Below are positions 8,172 to 14,951 of a DNA stretch of 55,365 nt, piece by piece. The notes under the pieces were generated by a model. It was not told where the DNA came from. It did no database searches and saw only the letters and a list, made by a program, of their open reading frames with translations. The stretch spans positions 1 to 55,365 of the forward strand of contig CALFEQ010000042.1 of the NCBI GenBank assembly GCA_937949945.1, read 5' to 3'. Each line of letters opens with the position of its first letter. Position 1 is the first letter of the stretch. This stretch comes from an uncultured Myxococcales bacterium (GTDB lineage: Bacteria; Myxococcota_A; Polyangia; Polyangiales; Polyangiaceae). The translations under genes were made by a program, and so were the position numbers.

Positions 8172-9116
8172 TCAGAGCGACCGGAAGAACGCCCACGCCG
8201 CCGTCGTCGCCTCGCCCCAGACGGAGTGCCCGAGCCCGTCGATCGCGCAGAAGACGACCGGTCTCTCGGCCGGACAACCATCGTGCATCACGCACGGCGG
8301 CGGGGAGACCGGAGCGCTCCGCGTGGGCTCGCATCCGTTGACGTACGCCCAGTAGCGCGCGGAGAAATCGCCGCTGTCGAAGCCGACGACGTCGTCCGCG
8401 GTCCCGTGCACGATCATGACCGCCGGGCCGCTCCCCGGCGACTGACCGGCGCAGCGGACGTAGCCGTTCTCCCACCGGCCGGCGTCCGGATCGAACGGCT
8501 CGTACGGCGCCCCGCCCGCGCTCGGCGCGATGGCGCGAAAGAGCGACGGACGACGGCACGCGAGCTGACTGAGCATGAAGGCGCCGCTGCTGAATCCCAT
8601 GCCGAACACCTGATCGACGGGCAGGCGCGCCTTCAGCGAATCGACGAGCGCTACGAGGAACGCCTCGTCCGGGTTCGTGTCCGACGGCGCGTAGAGGTCC
8701 CACGTCCGGTCCAGCCCGCTGGGGTACGCGACGATCGCGTCCTGCCAGGAGATCCTCTCGAAGCGCACCGCCGCACGCATCGAGGACGCGTCCATCGTGT
8801 CGGGGTGCAGCACGAGCACGAGCGGATACGACTCCGCCACGCCGTCGGGCGTCGCGAGAACGTACTCGCGCGACAGGCCTGCCACGTCGATCGTCTCCGC
8901 GGTCACCGTCATCGACGTCGGTCGGAGCGGCGTCCGCGGCGCGACGTCCAGCACGAACCGGTCGGCGGGCTCCGTCGACGTCGGTGGGGACGGCGCTTTC
9001 GGAGCGGTGTCTCCGGCCTCTCGCGCAGGGTCCGCGTCGGGCGCTCCGATCGCCTCGTCCGCGCAAGCGGCGCCGAGGATCGCGATCGCCGAGAGCACCA
9101 AGCTCGACTTTCGCAT
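8172..9116 (-). CDS. secreted esterase lipoprotein, PHB-depolymerase/LpqC-like
   Basis: 314 residues. A lipoprotein signal peptide (L-G-A-A-C, Cys near residue 18) is followed by a Pro/Ser/Thr-rich linker. The catalytic domain is an alpha/beta hydrolase of the polyhydroxybutyrate depolymerase / feruloyl esterase type: Y-P-L-V-L-V-L-H-P beta-strand, nucleophile elbow G-M-G-F-S-S-G-A, acid Asp in H-G-T-A-D-D-V-V, and His in G-L-G-H-S-V-W. Six Cys in the second half suggest disulfides, as expected outside the cytoplasm. The substrate is unknown. It lies 54 bp upstream of ligA on the same strand, and nothing suggests a functional link. Confidence 0.88.
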   Translation of the reverse strand: MRKSSLVLSAIAILGAACADEAIGAPDADPAREAGDTAPKAPSPPTSTEPADRFVLDVAPRTPLRPTSMTVTAETIDVAGLSREYVLATPDGVAESYPLVLVLHPDTMDASSMRAAVRFERISWQDAIVAYPSGLDRTWDLYAPSDTNPDEAFLVALVDSLKARLPVDQVFGMGFSSGAFMLSQLACRRPSLFRAIAPSAGGAPYEPFDPDAGRWENGYVRCAGQSPGSGPAVMIVHGTADDVVGFDSGDFSARYWAYVNGCEPTRSAPVSPPPCVMHDGCPAERPVVFCAIDGLGHSVWGEATTAAWAFFRSL

Positions 9117-9269
9117 GCCCGGCGCGAAGCAGGCGGCGGGCCGTCGGCTCGCTCGAGTCGGCGCACCGCGCGTCGGTGGGGCCGCGGAAGACGCGGCGCG
9201 CTCCCCTACCCCGCGCGATGTCGTCGCGCCGCCGTCGATCGCGCAGGCACCGAGGAGGTGATCGTCGCG

Positions 9270-9935
9270 TCAGAACCGACCGACGGCGCCGATGCCCACG
9301 CCCCGACCGAACGAGACGGGCGTGATTCGGATCTTGGGCTCGTCCGCGATCGGCGTGACCGGCATGCGTTGCTCACGCTGCTCGGGGACGACGAACGAGA
9401 GGAGCGTCAGCACGGCGCCGAGGCCTTGCGTGACGCCGCCGGCCACGAGCAGGGCCTGGTTGACGTCCTCGCCCATTCCGCACTCGCCGAAGTCGCAACG
9501 ACGCTCCGCGAGGTTCATCCAGGGTCCGGCTACGGGGATCCACAGGTTCTCGTCGGCAGGGTTCGGGCTCGTGGCGGCGACGACCGCGGTGGCCGCGTAG
9601 GAGCCGATGAGCATCGTCATCCCCGTCACCAGCATCCCCGAGTGCGGGCGCGACTCTTCGCGGTCTTCGCCGAAGTCTCCCGTCGCGTACCAACGCGAGC
9701 CCGTCGGCGTCGTGGTCCCGGGGCGGTAGTCGTACGGAGCCTGCTGCTCGTACGGCGGTTGTCGATACCCCGTCCCGTACCTCGAGGAATCCGAGCCAGG
9801 GCCGTGGTGGCCCGGATGATGGTGCCCGACCCGAGGCGCGGCCGGCGCTCGCGTTGGTTCGTCCGCCGCGGCCGTGGCCGCCCATCCGATCGACGCCAGC
9901 GAGGTCAGCGCGATCACCGCTCCGAGCCGTTTCAT
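9270..9935 (-). CDS. exported protein of unknown function
   Basis: 221 residues from the ATG at 9935, chosen because GAGGAGG lies 8 bp upstream and a clean signal peptide follows (M-K-R-L-G-A-V-I-A-L-T-S, cleavage after A-T-A-A-A). A His/Gly/Pro/Tyr-rich segment follows (H-H-H-P-G-H-H-G-P-G), which could bind metal. Two hydrophobic stretches, four Cys and a C-terminal Phe come next. The final Phe and small-residue-rich strands could fit an outer-membrane or envelope protein. I do not recognise the family. It is divergent from the kinase gene at 10084. Confidence 0.75.
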   Translation of the reverse strand: MKRLGAVIALTSLASIGWAATAAADEPTRAPAAPRVGHHHPGHHGPGSDSSRYGTGYRQPPYEQQAPYDYRPGTTTPTGSRWYATGDFGEDREESRPHSGMLVTGMTMLIGSYAATAVVAATSPNPADENLWIPVAGPWMNLAERRCDFGECGMGEDVNQALLVAGGVTQGLGAVLTLLSFVVPEQREQRMPVTPIADEPKIRITPVSFGRGVGIGAVGRF

Positions 9936-10083
9936 GGGACACCTCCTCGGGTTGCTCCGTGTGAAGCGGCATCGAAGCAATCGAGGTGCCGCGTCGACCT
10001 CGAGCATGTGCAGCGCGGCAGGAGCCCGTTACACTGCGCTCTGTCCCACGAACCGAACTCGCCACGCGTAGGAGTCAAGCGCC

Positions 10084-11412
10084 GTGAACAAACCTTCCCC
10101 CGCGCCGGAGGTCCCCCCCGTTCGTGTCATCGAGTCGATCCCCGTCGACGCGAAGCCCGGTCTCCCTCCGGAGGTCATGGCGGCGGAACGGATCCCCTCG
10201 CCTCCTCATCTCGTGCTGTTCGAAGAGCTCGGTCGCGGAGGGATGGGCCACGTGCATCCGGCGACGGACCGGAACCTCCTACGCCACGTCGCGCTGAAGC
10301 GTCTCGACAAAGCCTTCGCGAGCAAGAGCTTCTACCGCGACGCCTTCATCGCAGAGGCGCAGATCACCGGACAGCTCGAGCACCCGAACATCGTCCCGGT
10401 GCACGAGCTGGCGATCGACGCCAACGGAGTGCCGTACTTCACGATGAAGCTCGTTCAGGGCGTCTCGTTCGACAAGTGGCTGCGGCAGCATCCGCCTGGG
10501 ACCGTCGAGCGCATCGAGGGCGGGATCGAGATCCTCATCAAGGTCTGTGACGCGGTGGCGTACGCGCACCATCGCGGCGTGATTCACCGCGATCTGAAGC
10601 CCGCCAACATCATGGTCGGCGACTTCGGGCAGGTGTACCTGATGGACTGGGGCCTCGCGAAGCTGATTCGTTCCACCCCGGCCTCCGGCAAGAACGCGCT
10701 CATGAACGCGCCCGGCCCCGTCGGCACGCCCGATTACATGGCGCCCGAGCAGGCACGCGGCAACCCGCAAGACGCCGACGAGCGGTCGGACGTCTTCGGG
10801 CTCGGCGCGCTCCTCTTCGAGGTCCTCTGCGGCCACGGGCCCTACGGGTACCACCCCGACGGTTCCGTCGTGCTGAAGCGCGCGGCGGCCGGTCAGGTGA
10901 TGTCGATCGACGCCGCCTGCGAGAAGATCGGCGTCTCGCGACGCATCCGCGCCATCGCCGAGAAAGCGACGCAGCCCGATCCCGCGAACCGGTACCAGAC
11001 CGTCGCCGAGCTCCAGGCCGCGATGCGCGCGTTCCTCCGCGGGGGACTCCACCTTCCTCGCAAGCTCTTCGCTCCCGGAGAGCTCATCGTCCGCGAAGGC
11101 GAGAAAGGCGACGCCGCGTACATGATCGTCGCCGGCCGCTGCCGCGCCTTCCGGACCGTCGACGGCGTGGAGGAGACGCTCGCGATCATGGAGCCCGGCG
11201 ACGTGTTCGGCGAGATGGCCCTCATCCTCTACGAGCCTCGCGCCGCGAGCGTCGTCGCGCTCGATCACGTCACCGTCCTCGTCCTCGATCAGGCCACGAT
11301 GAACGAAGGTCTCGGCCTGTCCGGATGGACGGGAGCGCTCGTTCGCGCGCTCGCCCAACGCTTCGCCGATCTCGAGCAGATGGTGCGGAGCTCGGGCCTG
11401 CGGCGGGGCTGA
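10084..11412 (+). CDS. Hanks-type Ser/Thr protein kinase with C-terminal cyclic-nucleotide-binding domain
   Basis: 442 residues. Kinase domain about residues 45-310: Gly loop G-R-G-G-M-G-H-V, Lys72 in A-L-K-R-L, catalytic H-R-D-L-K-P-A-N (Asp170), metal motif D-W-G at 188-190 in place of D-F-G (common in bacterial members), and G-T-P-D-Y-M-A-P-E-Q. A cNMP domain (about 325-415) has the phosphate-binding cassette F-G-E-M-A-L-I...P-R-A-A-S-V with its Arg. There is no membrane helix, so the protein is cytosolic. The GTG start has AGGAG upstream. Kinase output is probably tuned by cAMP or cGMP, with the FHA protein at 12763 a possible reader of its phosphothreonines; both are inference. Confidence 0.93.
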   Translation: MNKPSPAPEVPPVRVIESIPVDAKPGLPPEVMAAERIPSPPHLVLFEELGRGGMGHVHPATDRNLLRHVALKRLDKAFASKSFYRDAFIAEAQITGQLEHPNIVPVHELAIDANGVPYFTMKLVQGVSFDKWLRQHPPGTVERIEGGIEILIKVCDAVAYAHHRGVIHRDLKPANIMVGDFGQVYLMDWGLAKLIRSTPASGKNALMNAPGPVGTPDYMAPEQARGNPQDADERSDVFGLGALLFEVLCGHGPYGYHPDGSVVLKRAAAGQVMSIDAACEKIGVSRRIRAIAEKATQPDPANRYQTVAELQAAMRAFLRGGLHLPRKLFAPGELIVREGEKGDAAYMIVAGRCRAFRTVDGVEETLAIMEPGDVFGEMALILYEPRAASVVALDHVTVLVLDQATMNEGLGLSGWTGALVRALAQRFADLEQMVRSSGLRRG

Positions 11413-11517
11413 CCGGGCCGCGCGCCTCGTCGCCCACGGTCCTCGCGCCCGCCGCATCTCCCGGGCGCGGCGGCGCGCCGCTTTGCTTTGTCGCGCACAG
11501 CGACTACGACCTCGGCC

Positions 11518-12681
11518 GTGAGCCGGCTGGACCTCATCCGTACGACCGCGAGACGCGCGCTCCGAGCGCTCGCGCTCGCGATGGCGATCGTGGTCGCAGT
11601 GATCGGCGTCCACGGCGTCGCCGAGGCGCGAAAGGCGAAGTCGGCTCCGCGGCCCGCGACGAAAGCGTCCACGACGAAGGCGCAGAAGAAGCCGGCCGGC
11701 ACCAAGACGACGCGGCCGTCCGAGCGGAAAGAGCCGCCGCCCGAGAGAAAAGCGCCGCCGCCCGAACGTCAGACGCCCGAACCGCAGGCGCCGCCGGTCG
11801 AGCCGGAGACGCCGCTGGTCGACGCCGGGGCCCCTCCCCAGACCACGGAGGCCGAGTCTCCGCAGGAGACGTCCTCCGCCCCGCGGCCCGAGCTGCCTCG
11901 CGGAGGACGCGAGATCTTCCCGACCCATCGCCTCGTCGGCTTCTGCGGGACGCCCGGCGCGCCGAGGCTCGGGAGGCTCACCGGCAACCTCGCGCTCAAG
12001 TCGAAGGCGCTGCTGGCGCAGGCCGACAAGTACGCGCGCGGCCGGAAGATCCTCCCGGTCTTCGAGCTCATCGCGGTGATCGTCCAGGCCGATCCGGGAC
12101 GCGACGGCAAGTCACGACGCCGCGTGCCCTACTCCGTCGTCGACGAGTACCTGCGCGCCGCTCGCGAGGCGAAAGGCCTCTTGCTCCTCAACATCCAGCC
12201 GGGCCACTCGGACTTTCTGACGGAGGCGAAACACTACGAGAAGTACCTCCGCGAGCCGGACGTCGGGCTCGCGCTCGATCCCGAATGGGCGATGAAGGGC
12301 AAGCAGAAGCCCGGCGTCAGCTTCGGGCGGACGAGCGGGGCCGAGATCAACGCGGTCGCCGCTTGGCTCTCGTCCATCGTGAAGAGCCACGACCTACCCG
12401 AGAAGGTGCTCGTCTTCCACCAAGTGAACGAATACGTGGTGAAGGACGAGTCCGCGATCGTGCCGCACCCGGGCGTCGTGCTCATCAAGAGCGTCGACGG
12501 GCTCGGACCGAAGGCGGCCAAGATCAAGACGTACAACGTCCTCGTGAAGTCGAAGCCGCCGAGCGTCCATGCCGGATTCAAGCTCTTCTTCGACGAGGAC
12601 ACGGCCAACGGGAAGCGCCTGATGACCCCGGACGAGGTCCTCGCGCTGTCGCCCGAGCCGGAATACGTGATGTACGAGTGA
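11518..12681 (+). CDS. membrane-anchored or exported protein, TIM-barrel-like, with Pro/Lys linker
   Basis: About 387 residues if the GTG at 11518 is used; a TTG at 11488 and an ATG at 11581 are alternatives in the same frame. An N-terminal hydrophobic helix (A-L-A-M-A-I-V-V-A-V-I-G-V) is followed by a Lys/Pro/Glu-rich linker (about residues 40-130) that could span periplasm or peptidoglycan. The globular domain has strand-end acidic motifs such as G-L-L-L-L-N-I-Q-P-G-H-S-D, V-G-L-A-L-D-P-E-W-A-M and V-L-V-F-H-Q-V-N-E-Y, which look like a glycosidase-type barrel. I know similar secreted actinobacterial proteins but no proven activity. It lies between the kinase and FHA genes on the same strand. 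Confidence 0.82.
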   Translation: MSRLDLIRTTARRALRALALAMAIVVAVIGVHGVAEARKAKSAPRPATKASTTKAQKKPAGTKTTRPSERKEPPPERKAPPPERQTPEPQAPPVEPETPLVDAGAPPQTTEAESPQETSSAPRPELPRGGREIFPTHRLVGFCGTPGAPRLGRLTGNLALKSKALLAQADKYARGRKILPVFELIAVIVQADPGRDGKSRRRVPYSVVDEYLRAAREAKGLLLLNIQPGHSDFLTEAKHYEKYLREPDVGLALDPEWAMKGKQKPGVSFGRTSGAEINAVAAWLSSIVKSHDLPEKVLVFHQVNEYVVKDESAIVPHPGVVLIKSVDGLGPKAAKIKTYNVLVKSKPPSVHAGFKLFFDEDTANGKRLMTPDEVLALSPEPEYVMYE

Positions 12682-12762
12682 CACCGCTCGGTCGGCAGGC
12701 GAGGCCGTCATGACGAATTGCGTCTCGCCCGAGCACCGTCGGAGCTAGAGTCGAAGGTGACG

Positions 12763-13443
12763 ATGAACCTCCAAGTCCTCCTCGGGCGCGAACGGGGGCG
12801 CGTCTACGCCTTGGGAGGAAGAACGTACGTCCTCGGACGAGGATCCGACTGCGACCTCGTCCTCGCGAGCGACATCGTGAGCCGGCGACACGCGACGATC
12901 GCCGTCACCCCGACCCACCTGCGCGTCCTCGATCTCGGAAGCAGCAACGGGACGTTCATCAACGGCGCACGCATCATCGGCGAGGGATCCGTCGCGCCGA
13001 ACGACATCCTCATGGTCGGCGACGTCGCGCTCCGTCTCTGCCAGGGGGAGGCGCCCGAGCTGTCTCCTCACGGAGGGCACAAGGTCATCGGCGGCACGCC
13101 CGAAGCACCGATGCTCGGGATCTTCGGACGGCTCTCGGAGGTGCCGGTCGCGACCGTGCTCCGCCACCTCGCCGTCGTGAAGAAGACGGGCGTGCTCGTG
13201 CTCACGTCACCGCCCGAGGAAGCTCGGATCGCGTTCACGCGCGGGCACGTCAGCGACGTCTTCGTGGATGCGCGCCGGGCGAACGATCCCGTGCAAGCGC
13301 TGACGAGCCTCCTGCGCTGGCGCGGGACGTTCGAGGTCACGCCGCCGGTCGAGTCCACGACGTCGATGCTGCTCGGACTCGACGCCGTGCTGCCCGCCGT
13401 GGGCACGGGCGCGAGGCCGTCGATGATGCCGAGACCGCAGTGA
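12763..13443 (+). CDS. FHA domain protein with C-terminal PATAN (DUF4388) domain
   Basis: 226 residues from the ATG at 12763, placed just before the FHA fold; an upstream in-frame start at 12718 adds nothing conserved. The FHA domain (residues 3-95) shows G-R-G-S-D-C-D, S-R-R-H-A and G-S-S-N-G-T-F-I-N-G, the residues that bind phosphothreonine. Residues 115-205 match PATAN/DUF4388 (G-R-L-S-E-V-P-V-A-T-V-L-R-H-L, K-T-G-V-L-V-L, I-A-F-T-R-G-H-V-S-D-V, L-L-R-W-R-G-T-F-E-V). PATAN domains are common adaptors in bacterial signalling, often near receiver and kinase proteins. With the kinase 1.3 kb upstream, this is a plausible phospho-reader for it, though that link is untested. Confidence 0.9.
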   Translation: MNLQVLLGRERGRVYALGGRTYVLGRGSDCDLVLASDIVSRRHATIAVTPTHLRVLDLGSSNGTFINGARIIGEGSVAPNDILMVGDVALRLCQGEAPELSPHGGHKVIGGTPEAPMLGIFGRLSEVPVATVLRHLAVVKKTGVLVLTSPPEEARIAFTRGHVSDVFVDARRANDPVQALTSLLRWRGTFEVTPPVESTTSMLLGLDAVLPAVGTGARPSMMPRPQ

Positions 13444-13494
13444 TTCGCGGCGAGCGACAGCTCCTCCGAAGGACGACGTGCTAACGATCGATCC

Positions 13495-14919
13495 ATGCTC
13501 CCGCGAACCGTCGTCCTGGTCGCGTTCGCTGCCCTCACGGCCGGCGCAGCATGCTCGGATCTCAAGGTCGCTTCGACGGCTGCCGACGATCCCGAGGAAG
13601 AGTCGCCCGATCCGTCGTCCCCCGAGGACGCCGGCGGCGACCGTCGACCGGACGCCGAGGCCCCGCCGCCCGACGCGGGCGAGCCCCCGATGGACTTCGA
13701 GTGCTCCGCCGATCCGTGGACGAAGGAGACGAAGGCCCGAGAGGAGTGCGCGCCTCGTCGGGTGCGCGACGTCGTCACGGAACCGGCGATCCTGCCGACC
13801 GGAGTCTCGATCGCCCGCACGCCGGCCGGACGCGTGGGCATCGTCTTCAACTCGGAGGTGAGCGCCGAGGAGGGGACGATGGTGCTCGTCCACTTCATCC
13901 CGTCGACGCCGACGTTCGAGCCGAAGGTCGTGACGAACGCGACCGGCTTCGCCTTCCACGACGGGCTGCAGACGCGCATCGCGGCGACCGGGCCGGACAC
14001 GCTCCACGTGCTCGCACACGACGTGGAAGACGACTCGCGCAGCGGAGAGGTACGGCTCTATCGCCTGGTGAACGGCGCAGCGCCGCTCGTCGGCTCGGAG
14101 CTCGTCATGGCCGGAGTGAAGCATCCGGCGGAGCTGGGCTTCGCCGTCGCCTCCAACGGCGACACGTTCGTCACGGTGCGCGCTACGACCGACGCCACGA
14201 CGGCGAAGCTCGCCGCGCGCATGAAGAGATCCGGGAGCGACTTCGTCCCCCTGCCCGACGTCACGACGTCGCTCTCCTGGAACGCGGCCACCGGAGCGGG
14301 TGCGAGCTCGCTCTTCGTCGATCCCACGGGGCAGGTGCACCTCCTCTATCACCACGTCGAGACGTCCCAGCACTCGACGCCGCGTTACCACTCGCTCGAC
14401 GGCACCAGCTGGTCGTATCGCAAGACGATCGACAACGCGATCGTGGACGGGCTGTGCGGCTACAGCCCCCGCATCGTGGCGTCCGGCACGAAGAAGTACG
14501 CCCTCTACTACTTCCGGAAGGCGGGACAGTCGCCACCCGCGACGGCCGATCTCCGCCTCGCGACCTGGACGTCCTCGAACGACACGCCGACGATCGAGAT
14601 CCTCGACCAGAGCATTCCGTCGGAGGACGCGGCGAATCCGACCTATCGCGCCGCGATGGCGATCGACGCTCACGGGCTCTTGCACCTCGCGCTCGTCCGG
14701 CCGACCTCGAGCACGAGGGGCTACCTCGAGTACCGCCGCCAGACGCGCGTCGCCGGCGGCGGTACGAAGTGGCTCTCGGACATCGTCGATCCCGAGGTCG
14801 TCACCGAGACCGGAAGCGCCCTCGTCGATCTCGTCGTCGACGACGCCGGACGACCGCACATCGCGTACTGGTCCGCGAAGGACGGGAGGGTGAAGTACGC
14901 GACGCGATACGATCGCTGA
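13495..14919 (+). CDS. lipoprotein of unknown function, probable beta-propeller
   Basis: 474 residues. The signal peptide ends in G-A-A-C (Cys about residue 20), followed by a long acidic Pro/Asp/Glu linker to about residue 65. The body contains repeated strand-rich segments with aromatic pairs (L-H-V-L-A-H-D-V-E-D-D, V-H-L-L-Y-H-H-V-E, L-H-L-A-L-V-R-P, P-H-I-A-Y-W-S-A-K), the usual look of six- or seven-bladed propellers in exported proteins. No catalytic motif is recognised. It faces the acylase gene, with a hairpin between them. Confidence 0.82.
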   Translation: MLPRTVVLVAFAALTAGAACSDLKVASTAADDPEEESPDPSSPEDAGGDRRPDAEAPPPDAGEPPMDFECSADPWTKETKAREECAPRRVRDVVTEPAILPTGVSIARTPAGRVGIVFNSEVSAEEGTMVLVHFIPSTPTFEPKVVTNATGFAFHDGLQTRIAATGPDTLHVLAHDVEDDSRSGEVRLYRLVNGAAPLVGSELVMAGVKHPAELGFAVASNGDTFVTVRATTDATTAKLAARMKRSGSDFVPLPDVTTSLSWNAATGAGASSLFVDPTGQVHLLYHHVETSQHSTPRYHSLDGTSWSYRKTIDNAIVDGLCGYSPRIVASGTKKYALYYFRKAGQSPPATADLRLATWTSSNDTPTIEILDQSIPSEDAANPTYRAAMAIDAHGLLHLALVRPTSSTRGYLEYRRQTRVAGGGTKWLSDIVDPEVVTETGSALVDLVVDDAGRPHIAYWSAKDGRVKYATRYDR

Positions 14920-14924
14920 CGTGA

Positions 14925-14944
14925 CCCGGCTCGACCGAGCCGGG
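14925..14944. terminator. GC-rich hairpin between convergent genes
   Basis: CCCGGCTC (14925-14932) and GAGCCGGG (14937-14944) form an 8-bp stem with a GACC loop. GTGACC at 14921-14926 and GGTCAC at 14950-14955 form a possible outer pairing. It sits between the convergent lipoprotein gene and acylase gene and has no U-tract, so it is probably a bidirectional terminator. Confidence 0.55.
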
Positions 14945-14951
14945 CCACCGG

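Noticed and set aside
6336..10550. 1404-codon open frame on the + strand
   Set aside because: It runs antisense to ligA, the esterase gene and the exported protein gene, all with clear domains. Its product is a low-complexity Arg/Ala/Asp/Glu sequence, a by-product of high GC content.
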